Assembly (NCBI GenBank): GCA_023412805.1
Contig: JAEZRM010000160.1
Location: 1-32,676, forward strand
From: Pseudomonadota bacterium
GTDB taxonomy: Bacteria; Pseudomonadota; Alphaproteobacteria; Rhizobiales; Hyphomicrobiaceae
Reading direction: 5' to 3'
Length of the DNA: 32,676 nt
The position numbers and the translations under genes were made by a program. A model generated the notes under the pieces. It was not told the origin of the DNA. It saw only the letters and a program-made list of their open reading frames with translations, and did no database searches. Of the stretch, positions 7,866 to 15,986 are shown piece by piece (the stretch's first letter is position 1; every line of letters begins with the position of its first letter).

Positions 7866-7895
7866 TAGGCGCCCGGCAGTTCGGCCGGGTGCCTA
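7866..7895 (-). terminator. Strong hairpin between SPFH and NfeD genes
   Basis: TAGGC (7866-7870) pairs with GCCTA (7891-7895) and CCCGGC (7872-7877) with GCCGGG (7884-7889). One G-T pair joins the two stems, around a six-base loop. It begins four bases after the SPFH stop codon. No T-run follows, so it may be an attenuator or mRNA-stability hairpin that sets SPFH above NfeD rather than a full stop. Confidence 0.55.
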
Positions 7896-7898
7896 ACA

Positions 7899-8924
7899 TC
7901 ATGCGCCTGCCCGCGGGACGCTCCCGGAAATGACGCGGCCACCCGTCGGACGGGGCGGCGAACTATCGCCACCGCCGAAGGCCGCGCCCGCGATCTCGGC
8001 AATGCCCGCAATCGAGCCAATCACGGACGATGCCTCGAGCGGCATCATCAGCACTTTCTGGTTGGGCGAGCGCGCGATCTGCTCGAGCGCCTTCACATAG
8101 TTGTTGGCGACGAAGTAGTTGATCGCCTGCACGTTGCCGGCCGCAATCGCCTCGGACACCATCCTTGTCGCCTCCGCTTCGGCCTGGGCCGCACGTTCAC
8201 GTGCCTCGGCCTCGCGGAAGGCGGCTTCCCTCTTGCCCTCGGCTGCCAGAACGACGGCCTGCTTCTCGCCTTCGGCCTTGAGGATATCGGCTTGCCGTTC
8301 GCCCTGCGCTTTGAGGATCGCGGCTTCGCGCAGGCCTTCCGACTCGAGGATCTGGGCGCGCTTCTCGCGCTCGGCCTTCATCTGGCGCGCCATGGAGTCG
8401 ACGAGATCGCGCGGCGGCGCAATGTCCTTGATCTCGATGCGCGTCACCTTCACGCCCCATGCCTCGGTCGCGTGATCGACAACGTCGAGCAGTTTCGCGT
8501 TGATGGTGTCACGGTTGGAGAGAAGCTCGTCGAGGTCCATGGAGCCCATGACCGTACGGATATTGGTCATCGTGAGGTTGATGATCGCAGCCTCCAGGCC
8601 TTCGACCTCGTAGGCTGCCTTCGCCGCATTGAGCACCTGGAAGTAGGTCACGCCGTCGACGCGCACCATGGCGTTGTCGCGGGTGATGACATCCTGGCTC
8701 GGGATCTCCATCACCTGCTCTTTCATGTTCATCTTGTAGCCGACGCGCTCCATGACCGGGATCAGGATGTGCAGGCCCGGAGTCAGCGTGCGCGTGTAGC
8801 GGCCGAAGTTCTCGATCGTCCAATTGTAGCCCTGCGGAACGATCTTCACGGTCGACCAGAGTGCCACCGCCGCAAGGACGATCAGCAAGAGGCCGAAAAT
8901 CTCGAAGCCGCCAAACGGTTGCAT
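7899..8924 (-). CDS. qmcA: SPFH/band-7 domain protein, QmcA/stomatin-like
   Basis: This 341-residue protein has one N-terminal membrane anchor (residues about 8-27). A band-7/SPFH domain follows (about 28-190), starting VPQGYNWTIENFGRYTRTL and including RDNAMVRVDGVTYFQV. Next comes a long alanine-glutamate-rich coiled coil (about 188-262) with repeated ILKAQGERQADILKAEGE-type units, then a C-terminal oligomerisation region (VLMMPLEASS). Such proteins form large membrane-anchored cages or scaffolds around proteases such as FtsH or HflKC-like complexes and organise membrane microdomains. The two NfeD genes downstream fit the known SPFH-NfeD partnership. The qmcA symbol is by similarity; the family assignment is firm. 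Confidence 0.9.
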   Translation of the reverse strand: MQPFGGFEIFGLLLIVLAAVALWSTVKIVPQGYNWTIENFGRYTRTLTPGLHILIPVMERVGYKMNMKEQVMEIPSQDVITRDNAMVRVDGVTYFQVLNAAKAAYEVEGLEAAIINLTMTNIRTVMGSMDLDELLSNRDTINAKLLDVVDHATEAWGVKVTRIEIKDIAPPRDLVDSMARQMKAEREKRAQILESEGLREAAILKAQGERQADILKAEGEKQAVVLAAEGKREAAFREAEARERAAQAEAEATRMVSEAIAAGNVQAINYFVANNYVKALEQIARSPNQKVLMMPLEASSVIGSIAGIAEIAGAAFGGGDSSPPRPTGGRVISGSVPRAGA

Positions 8925-9139
8925 TGCCTGGTCCTTTCATGTGCGCTGCACTCGAAAATGCGCGCGAATCTCCCCGCATTCATCTACCGAAACAGCCAAA
9001 ACATGGTAAATGAACGGTAAAAGGCATGATCGCGCCGTCGAATTTTCGCGGCTTTGACCGCTGAAAAATAGAAAATGCAGCTGCAAAGCAGAGAAATTTG
9101 GCCCGCCGGATTAACCGCAGACAACGAGGGCCACCCCCG

Positions 9140-10189
9140 TTAAACCCACCCTTGAAGCTCGCGGCGCACGACATTTTCGATGACGGCCATACCCTCGGCA
9201 TCGTCATTGAGAGCCGGCAGATAGGCATATTTCTCGCCGCCATTCTCCATGAAGTAATGGCGGTTTTCGACGTCGAGCTCTTCTAGCGTCTCAAGGCAGT
9301 CGGCCGTGAACCCGGGCGCCACCAGCGCAAGGCGCCGAACGCCCTCACGCGCCAACCGCTTCACCGTTTCGTCGGTGTAGGGTTGCAACCAGATGTCATT
9401 GCCAAAACGCGACTGGAAAGTCGTCAGCCAATGCGCCTCATTCCAACCGAGTTCGGCCAGCAGCAAACGCGATGTCTTCTGGCACTGGCAATAATAGGGA
9501 TCGCCTTGATGGAGATATTTTTCGGGCATTCCATGAAAAGTCGCGATAATGCGCTCGGGCTCGAAATCGAGTTTTGCGAGATGACGGCGCATCGATGCAG
9601 CGAGCGACTTGATATAGACGGGATCGTCGTGCCACGCGGGCGCGACGCGGATCGCCGGCTGCCAGCGCATGTCCATGAGCGCGCGGAATGCCTGATCGCA
9701 GGCAGTAGCGGTGGTCGCCGCAGCATACTGGGGATAGAGCGGCACGATCAGAATGCGATCGCACCCCTGTGACAGCAACCATTCGAGACGGCTCGCGGTC
9801 GTCGGGTTCGCGTAGCGCATGGCCCAGTCGACGACGACACCGGGCGTATCGGCAAGCGCCGCCGCCAGCTTCTCACCCTGCGCGCGCGTGATGGTCTTGA
9901 GCGGACCTTCGTCGCGCTCCTTGTTCCAGATGGAATCGTAATCGCGCCCCTTGGGGCCTGGCCGCTTCGTCAGGATGATCAAGTTGAGGATCGGCCACCA
10001 CTTCCAACGTGGCTCCTCAATGACGCGCGTGTCCGAGAGGAACTCTTTGAGGTAGCGGCGCATGGACCAATAGTCGGTCGCATCCGGCGTGCCGAGATTC
10101 AGCAGCAACACGCCGACCTTGCCGTGCGCCACTACAGGGTGGTCCCCGGGGCGTTTGGATGACGTATGCGAAGTTGTATCGAGTTGCAT
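9140..10189 (-). CDS. hemH: Ferrochelatase HemH
   Basis: Start at 10189 (349 residues): an AGAAGG ribosome site lies 5-6 nt before this ATG, while the longer frame adds eleven residues without a site. Ferrochelatase inserts Fe2+ into protoporphyrin IX, the last step of protohaem synthesis. The signature ATFHGMPEKY contains the metal-binding H219, and GFTADCLETLEE contains the catalytic glutamate E300. The N-terminal LLNLGTPD and the QPYTDET segment are conserved in the family. No C-terminal iron-sulfur extension is present, as expected for most bacterial enzymes. The gene stands alone between the SPFH gene and ntrX, preceded by a palindromic repeat region that must also contain its promoter. 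Confidence 0.96.
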   Translation of the reverse strand: MQLDTTSHTSSKRPGDHPVVAHGKVGVLLLNLGTPDATDYWSMRRYLKEFLSDTRVIEEPRWKWWPILNLIILTKRPGPKGRDYDSIWNKERDEGPLKTITRAQGEKLAAALADTPGVVVDWAMRYANPTTASRLEWLLSQGCDRILIVPLYPQYAAATTATACDQAFRALMDMRWQPAIRVAPAWHDDPVYIKSLAASMRRHLAKLDFEPERIIATFHGMPEKYLHQGDPYYCQCQKTSRLLLAELGWNEAHWLTTFQSRFGNDIWLQPYTDETVKRLAREGVRRLALVAPGFTADCLETLEELDVENRHYFMENGGEKYAYLPALNDDAEGMAVIENVVRRELQGWV

Positions 10190-10243
10190 GAACCTTCTGG
10201 CCGCCTCACGGTGCGGGGACACCCTTCCCCTTCTCTCCGTACT

Positions 10244-10376
10244 TCGTCGCGCTGGAAGCGCGCCTTTGGCGCGACGAGAAGGTCGGGATGAGGGGCGGCG
10301 GCATAGGCATATGCTGACGCTCGAGTGTGCCGCCGCCCCTCACTCTAACCCTCTCCCCGCAACCGCGGGAGAGGGG
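10244..10376. repeat. Palindromic intergenic repeat element (three stem-loops)
   Basis: Three inverted repeats follow one another between hemH and ntrX. TCGTCGCGC (10244-10252) pairs with GCGCGACGA (10269-10277). A perfect 15-bp repeat TGAGGGGCGGCGGCA (10289-10303) pairs with 10328-10342. CCCTCTCCCCGC (10349-10360) pairs imperfectly with 10365-10375. The CTAACCCTCTCCCCGC...GCGGGAGAGGGG type of hairpin is a common dispersed intergenic element in proteobacteria. It may also terminate ntrX transcription, since ntrX ends at 10409. Confidence 0.7.
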
Positions 10377-10408
10377 ATTGCGTCGCGCTCCGCGCAAAAC
10401 GGGCGGCT

Positions 10409-11788
10409 CTAAGAAGCCCGCTGCTCAGACCCGACGCCGAGCGCGCGCAGCTTGCGATGCAGCGCCGAGCGCTCCATGCCGACGAACTCCGCCGTGCGCG
10501 AGATATTGCCGCCGAAGCGATTGATCTGCGCCAGCAGATACTCGCGCTCGAAGATTTCGCGCGCCTCGCGCAGCGGCAGCGACATCAGGTGCTCGGCACC
10601 GCCGTTCACGGGGAGCGGCACGTTCGAGCCGATCTCCTCCGGCAGCATATCCGCCGTTATGACCGTTCCCGGATCGCCGCCAGCGAGGATCATCAGACGC
10701 TCGATGTTGTTGCGGAGCTCGCGCACATTACCCGGCCAGTCGTGTGCCTGAAGCACGGCGACGGCATCATCGCCAATGCGGCGCGGCGACAGCCCGGACG
10801 CCGTCGCGACCTGCTGGACGAAGAAATCGATGAGCGCGGGGATATCGTCGCGCCGCTCGGCGAGGCTCGGCACGCGCAGAGGTACGACGTTCAGGCGATG
10901 ATAGAGATCATTGCGGAAGCGTTCTTCCTGCATTTCGCGTTCGAGATCGCGGCTCGTCGATGAGATTATACGAACGTCCACCGCGACCTTCGGACCACCA
11001 CCGAGCCGCTGGAACTTCTGCTCGACCAGAACGCGGAGCACCTTGCCCTGCGTCTCGAGCGGCATGTCGGCAACTTCATCGATGTAGAGCGTGCCCCCGT
11101 GCGCTTCCTCAAGCGCGCCGACTTTGCGCGGCCCCGAGCGGTCCTCCGTACCGAAGAGTTCCTCCTCGACCCGATCCGGCGCCATCGCGGCTGCATTCAG
11201 CACGACGAACGGTCCGTCGGCGCGGCTCGACTTGGCGTGGATGACACGCGCGGCCAACTCCTTGCCCGACCCGGAAGCCCCGCGAATGAGAATGCGGCTG
11301 TTGGTCGGAGAAACGCGCTCGAGCTGGCCGCGAAGCTGATTCATGGCGGCGGACTTGCCGACCATCTCGGAGCTCTGCACGGTGCGCTCGCGCAGTGTCT
11401 TCACCTCGCGACGGAGCTGCGAGGCTTCGAGCGCACGCAGCGTCACGAGGATCAGACGATCGGCCTTGAAGGGCTTCTCGATGTAGTCGTACGCGCCGCG
11501 CCGGATGGCCGTCACGGCCGTCTCGATGTTGCCGTGACCGGAAATGATGACCACGGGCAGGTCGGGATGCGCTTTCTTGATCGCCGACAGCATCTCGAGC
11601 CCGTCAAGACGACTGCCCTGGAGCCAGATGTCCAGGATGACCAGATGCGGGCGGCGCTCCTCGATAGCCTTGAGCCCTTCATCGGCATCGCGCGCAAGGC
11701 GCGTGCTGTGGCCCTCGTCCTCGAGGATGCCCGAAACGAGATCGCGGATATCCGCCTCGTCATCGACGATCAGAATGTCGGCTGCCAT
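10409..11788 (-). CDS. ntrX: Nitrogen regulation response regulator NtrX
   Basis: This 459-residue protein has a receiver domain (phospho-acceptor D53, K105), an AAA+ domain with Walker A GASGSGKE at 170-177 and Walker B GGTLYIDEVAD at 231-241, and a C-terminal Fis-type helix-turn-helix (ISRTAEFVGMERSALHRKL). After ELFG (210-213), where NtrC-type activators carry GAFTGA, this protein reads TEDRSGPRKVG, so the sigma-54 contact loop is missing. That is known for alphaproteobacterial NtrX and implies it works without activating sigma-54 directly. It follows ntrY by 18 nt. NtrY is its cognate kinase; the pair links nitrogen status, redox and envelope functions in relatives. Confidence 0.96.
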   Translation of the reverse strand: MAADILIVDDEADIRDLVSGILEDEGHSTRLARDADEGLKAIEERRPHLVILDIWLQGSRLDGLEMLSAIKKAHPDLPVVIISGHGNIETAVTAIRRGAYDYIEKPFKADRLILVTLRALEASQLRREVKTLRERTVQSSEMVGKSAAMNQLRGQLERVSPTNSRILIRGASGSGKELAARVIHAKSSRADGPFVVLNAAAMAPDRVEEELFGTEDRSGPRKVGALEEAHGGTLYIDEVADMPLETQGKVLRVLVEQKFQRLGGGPKVAVDVRIISSTSRDLEREMQEERFRNDLYHRLNVVPLRVPSLAERRDDIPALIDFFVQQVATASGLSPRRIGDDAVAVLQAHDWPGNVRELRNNIERLMILAGGDPGTVITADMLPEEIGSNVPLPVNGGAEHLMSLPLREAREIFEREYLLAQINRFGGNISRTAEFVGMERSALHRKLRALGVGSEQRAS

Positions 11789-11806
11789 CGCAACTTCCCT
11801 CGAACT

Positions 11807-14155
11807 CTAAGTGGTCAATGCAGTATGGCGTTGGCGCAGCTCATCAGGGGGCTCCTGGTGCTGTTCCGACGCCGTGTTCTGGTGATCACCCTTGGTCGCC
11901 GAGCGGCCAAGAGGTAGCGTGATGGAGATGCGAGCACCAGTATCGGCGCCATCCGGGCCGGCTGGTGCGTCATCGAGTACCAAGGTTCCCCCGTGCTGCT
12001 CGACGATTTTCTGGACGATCGCGAGGCCAAGGCCTGTGCCCTTGCGGCCCTTGGTCGTCACATAGGGTTCGAGCAGGCGCGAACGGTTCTGCTTGGGCAG
12101 ACCAGGACCGTTGTCCATGACTTCGATGGTCACGCGCCCGTTATTCTTGGTCACAATGGCGCGCACGCGGCCCTGAAAGCCTGCCGGCGCATCGGAGGCC
12201 TCGGCGCGCGTCTGCACGGCCTCTGTTGCGTTCTTTACGAGGTTCGTCAAAGCCTGGGCGAGCAAGCGTCCATCGCACGGAATGACGACCGCATCAGACG
12301 GCAAGTCCGTCTCGTATGTGATAGCGGGATGTGCCTCGCGATACTGGATCATCGGCTCCAGCACGACCTCCTTGATATCCTGCGGCGCGAATGTCGGCAT
12401 CGGAACGCGTGCGAAGGCCGCGAACTCGTCGACCATGTTCTTGATGTCTCCGACCTGCCGGACGATCGTGTCCGTCAGTTTGTCGAAGGTCTCGCGGTCG
12501 TCATGTATGACGCGGCCGTACTTGCGGCGGATGCGCTCGGCCGAAAGCTGGATCGGCGTCAGCGGGTTCTTGATCTCGTGGGCGATCCTTCGGGCGACAT
12601 CACCCCAGGCGGAAGTACGCTGAGCCGCGATCAGCTCGGTGATGTCATCGAACGTGACGACGCTTCCCTGATCCTCGCCGCCCTGCGCCTGCTCCTTGGT
12701 CATCTGGACCGCAAACACGCGCTCTTCGTCGCCGACCATCATAGTGATCTGGCCATGGACGCGGTTTTTGGCCTGGAACTGCTCGGCCGTCTCCGAGCAG
12801 TGCCGACCGAGCGCCGGAATAGCCTCCACAAGGGGACGCCCGAGAATGTCGTCCGCCTTGATGCCGAGAAGACGTTCGGCGGAAGGATTGGCAATGCGGA
12901 CGACGCCATCCGCGTCGATGCCGATGACGCCGGCGCTGACGCCCGAGAGCATAGCCTCCATGAAGCGGCGACGCTCGTCGAGCTGATCGTTGACCGCGAC
13001 GAGTGCGCTGCGCTGGCGGTGAAGCTCGCGTGTCATGAGATTGAAGTCGTTCGACAAGCGCCGAAGATCGCCTTCGCCGCGGTAGAGCGGCAGCTCGACG
13101 CTCAAGTCGCCCGTCGCCACTTGTTGCGCGGCGCGGATCAGGCGGCGGATCGGCGCGACGAGCTGGCTCGCGAACCACAGGCCTACCCAAATCGCCGCCA
13201 GCACACCCGTAAGTGAGAGCATGAAGTACATCATGCCATGCACGAGCTTGAGACCGCCACGCGCCTGCAACAGCCGCTCGTACTCGGCAACACCTGCTTC
13301 CGTACGCTTCAAATGGCCGACCACACGCGGGCTGATCCGCCGCGCGCCATAGAGATAATGACCTGGATAGCGCGTGAGCTTGGTGACGGCTGCAATTCGG
13401 TTGCTCTCGGACGCCATTAGGAGCGGCACCTGCCCAGCCTCTACCTGGGCTATGGCCTCCGCACCTGGCGGCTCATAGGCGACGCCCCCGTTCATGGTCG
13501 TCGAGAATATGACTTTGCCCTGGGCGTCGATGACCGAGACAAGCGTCAGGTCGCGCAATCCTGCCTGGGCGAGCACCAGATTGCGCCATGCCTGATCACC
13601 ACCGGGATCCCCATCACCAGGCGGCACCGCATCGTCGAGATCCTTGGCCATGTTGACCATGTCGGTGCGGATGACTTGCCCGTGCTCGGCGACGTAAGCG
13701 CGTGCCACATCGAGCGAGTTCGCGACGATGCTCCGCGTGCGCGTCGCGAACCAGTTGTCGAGTGAGCGGGAGAAGGTTGTGGTCGCGGCGAGCGCCAGCA
13801 GCAATGCCGGCAAGGCGGAGATCAGCGCGAACAGAAAGACGATACGGATATGCACCCGTGCGCCGGGCAGACGCGTGCGCCAAGCGCGCCATAGGCCGTA
13901 AGCCTGGGCGCCGATCACCGCCAGCATGGCGATGATCAACACGACGTTGACCAGCAGCACCAGCAGCACCACGTCATTGCGCGGCGCGATGGGGGTCAAT
14001 CCGGTGAGAATGAGATAGGTCGCGAGGCCGGAGACGAGCGCCAGCACGACGATCGCGAGGCCGAGCCAGAAGGCGCGCGGGCTCGATCCCGGCAGCCCCG
14101 ATTCGGGCACACCGGAAAGGATTGAGCGTCTATTTGTTGTGTCTTGTGCGCCCAT
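11807..14155 (-). CDS. ntrY: Membrane sensor histidine kinase NtrY
   Basis: This 782-residue kinase has N-terminal membrane segments at about 30-52, 62-82 and 104-125, a periplasmic/sensor region (about 126-305), another membrane helix (about 306-330) and a HAMP domain (about 331-385). A PAS domain (about 395-510) and the HisKA domain with phospho-acceptor H526 in RRIAHEIKNPLTP follow. The HATPase domain has N-box LTNLVKNATEAV, DNGPGLP and GTGLGLAIVQKI. This is the standard NtrY architecture. About 35 hydrophilic residues after the ATPase domain (GRSATKGDHQ onward) form a tail without motif. It lies in the ntrBC-ntrYX cluster and phosphorylates NtrX. A 379-nt gap separates it from ntrC, so it probably has its own promoter. 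Confidence 0.96.
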   Translation of the reverse strand: MGAQDTTNRRSILSGVPESGLPGSSPRAFWLGLAIVVLALVSGLATYLILTGLTPIAPRNDVVLLVLLVNVVLIIAMLAVIGAQAYGLWRAWRTRLPGARVHIRIVFLFALISALPALLLALAATTTFSRSLDNWFATRTRSIVANSLDVARAYVAEHGQVIRTDMVNMAKDLDDAVPPGDGDPGGDQAWRNLVLAQAGLRDLTLVSVIDAQGKVIFSTTMNGGVAYEPPGAEAIAQVEAGQVPLLMASESNRIAAVTKLTRYPGHYLYGARRISPRVVGHLKRTEAGVAEYERLLQARGGLKLVHGMMYFMLSLTGVLAAIWVGLWFASQLVAPIRRLIRAAQQVATGDLSVELPLYRGEGDLRRLSNDFNLMTRELHRQRSALVAVNDQLDERRRFMEAMLSGVSAGVIGIDADGVVRIANPSAERLLGIKADDILGRPLVEAIPALGRHCSETAEQFQAKNRVHGQITMMVGDEERVFAVQMTKEQAQGGEDQGSVVTFDDITELIAAQRTSAWGDVARRIAHEIKNPLTPIQLSAERIRRKYGRVIHDDRETFDKLTDTIVRQVGDIKNMVDEFAAFARVPMPTFAPQDIKEVVLEPMIQYREAHPAITYETDLPSDAVVIPCDGRLLAQALTNLVKNATEAVQTRAEASDAPAGFQGRVRAIVTKNNGRVTIEVMDNGPGLPKQNRSRLLEPYVTTKGRKGTGLGLAIVQKIVEQHGGTLVLDDAPAGPDGADTGARISITLPLGRSATKGDHQNTASEQHQEPPDELRQRHTALTT

Positions 14156-14534
14156 GCTCTCTTATGTTCCGAACGATGCCACGGCGCGTCCCGAGGGCCT
14201 GTGACCCACCGGGAGCAGCAGCGCGGCAACGACTTCCGGAGCGATTCTCCGAGGGCCCCGGAAAATTCCGACGGTCCTTGTTTATCTTCTGTCATCAAGT
14301 GCTTGGAACGGGATCGTCGCGCCTCGATCAGGCATGGCACGACTGATGATCCGACTGCCCAGCACCCCTGGCTCGATGTCGTGCCAGCCAATATGACACA
14401 AACTGTGTCTTTCTGGCGACAAGGCCTGCCACACCTTTATGTGACCAGCCGCGGGCGGCCTTTCTGTGGATAGACTCTGGACGGCGCGCCGCATCCGAGG
14501 CAGCGCGTCCGCTACCAGTTTAAATAGGCGCGCC
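14156..14534. other. Intergenic region ntrC-ntrY
   Basis: No coding sequence is supported in these 379 bases. The region should contain the ntrYX promoter on the minus strand. It holds a 15-bp dyad at 14395-14409 and an AT-rich TTTAAAT just after ntrC. A possible sigma-54 element was checked and rejected. Confidence 0.6.
14395..14409. promoter_or_regulatory. Dyad GACACA-AAC-TGTGTC upstream of ntrY
   Basis: Two 6-bp perfect half-sites are separated by 3 bp in the ntrC-ntrY gap, about 240 nt upstream of the ntrY start. It has the geometry of a dimeric regulator site, but no known consensus is recognised and chance is possible. Confidence 0.3.
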
Positions 14535-15986
14535 TTAGCCCTGCGGCCCCTTGAAGACCTGAATATCGAGGCTCTGAATCTTCTCGCGCAGCGTATTCCG
14601 GTTGAGGCCAAGCAGCTCGGCGGCACGGATCTGATTACCACGCGTGGCCGCGAGAGCGGCCGTGATCAGCGGCATCTCAACCTGACGGAGAATGCGCCGG
14701 TAGAGGCCGGGCGGCGGCAGGTCCTTTCCGAAGCCGGCGAAGTGACGGGCGAGATGGCCCTCCACCAGCTCCGAGAGCCCACGCGAAGCATCCGCGGCTG
14801 CATCCTGCTCGTGAGCCGCTGGCGCCAACTCGGCAAGCTCGCCATCGACGATGTCGGCACTGATGGTGTCTTGCGAGTAGAGGGCGGCGAGGCGGCGCAC
14901 GAGGTTCTCGAGCTCGCGCACGTTACCGGGCCATGAGTGCTTGCGCAGGCGGTCCAGAGCTCCCGGCGCCAGCGCTTTCTGCCCAAGGCCTTCGCGGGCC
15001 GCGATGCGCAGAAAGTGGCGGGCGAGGTCGCCGATATCCTCGGCGCGTTCGCGCAGCGGCGGTAGACGCACGGGCACGACGTTGAGGCGATAATAGAGAT
15101 CCTCGCGGAAAGCACCCTGCTGAATCTGCTGGCGCAGATCGCGATGCGTGGCGGCGATGATGCGGACGTTCGTCTTGATCGGCGTGCGACCGCCGACCGT
15201 CGTGTACTCGCCTTCCTGCAGAACGCGCAGGAGACGCGTCTGCGCTTCCAGCGGCATGTCGCCGATCTCGTCGAGGAAGAGCGTGCCACCTTCAGCCTGC
15301 TCGAAGCGGCCTTGCGTGCGCACTTGAGCACCTGTGAACGCGCCCTTCTCGTGGCCGAAAAGCTCGCTCTCGATAAGCTCGCGCGGGATCGCGGCCATAT
15401 TGATCGCGACGAAGGGCCCCGTCCGGCGCTTGGAGAAGTCGTGCAGAACACGCGCGACGAGTTCCTTACCTGTACCGGACTCGCCCGTGATCATCACGGT
15501 GAGGTCCGTCTGCGTGAGGCGGGCAATGACGCGGTAGATCTCCTGCATGGCAGCGGAGCGGCCGATCAGCGGAAGCTCCTCGTTGTCCCCCTCGGGACTG
15601 CGCTCACGCTTCCTACCGGGCTCCGCCAGCGCGCGCCCGACGACGCCGACGAGCTCGGGCAAATCGAACGGCTTCGGCAGATACTCGTAGGCGCCCTTCT
15701 CCGCCGCCGTGATCGCCGTCATCAGCGTGTTCTGCGCGCTCATGACAATGACTGGAAGCTCCGGCCGCGCCTTCTTGATGCGCGGGATGAGGTCGAACGC
15801 GTTCTCGTCGGGCATGATCACGTCGGTGATCACCACGTCGCCTTCGCCCTGCGACACCCAGCGCCAGAGTGTTGCCGCATTGCCGGTCGCGCGTGGCGAA
15901 TAACCGGCCCGCGCCAGGGCCTGGTTCAGCACGGTGCGAATGGCCGCATCGTCGTCGGCTATGAGAATGGTTCCGCGTGCCATCAT
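14535..15986 (-). CDS. ntrC: Nitrogen regulation response regulator NtrC
   Basis: This 483-residue sigma-54 activator has a receiver domain with phospho-acceptor D55 and K105. The AAA+ domain has Walker A GESGTGKE at 168-175, the sigma-54 contact motif GAFTGA at 215-220 and Walker B GGTLFLDEIGD. A Fis-type DNA-binding helix-turn-helix lies at the C-terminus (NQIRAAELLGLNRNTLREK). Phosphorylated by NtrB under nitrogen limitation, it activates genes such as glnA and amtB in relatives. The start overlaps the ntrB stop codon (ATGATG), and an AGAGAGG ribosome site precedes it. Both adjacent ATG codons are usable. The intact GAFTGA contrasts with the missing loop in NtrX. Confidence 0.97.
   Translation of the reverse strand: MMARGTILIADDDAAIRTVLNQALARAGYSPRATGNAATLWRWVSQGEGDVVITDVIMPDENAFDLIPRIKKARPELPVIVMSAQNTLMTAITAAEKGAYEYLPKPFDLPELVGVVGRALAEPGRKRERSPEGDNEELPLIGRSAAMQEIYRVIARLTQTDLTVMITGESGTGKELVARVLHDFSKRRTGPFVAINMAAIPRELIESELFGHEKGAFTGAQVRTQGRFEQAEGGTLFLDEIGDMPLEAQTRLLRVLQEGEYTTVGGRTPIKTNVRIIAATHRDLRQQIQQGAFREDLYYRLNVVPVRLPPLRERAEDIGDLARHFLRIAAREGLGQKALAPGALDRLRKHSWPGNVRELENLVRRLAALYSQDTISADIVDGELAELAPAAHEQDAAADASRGLSELVEGHLARHFAGFGKDLPPPGLYRRILRQVEMPLITAALAATRGNQIRAAELLGLNRNTLREKIQSLDIQVFKGPQG

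Noticed and set aside
14370..14386. Possible sigma-54 promoter (TGGCACG...) upstream of ntrY
   Set aside because: The spacing between GG and GC is 11 rather than the required 10, and the -12 element is poor.
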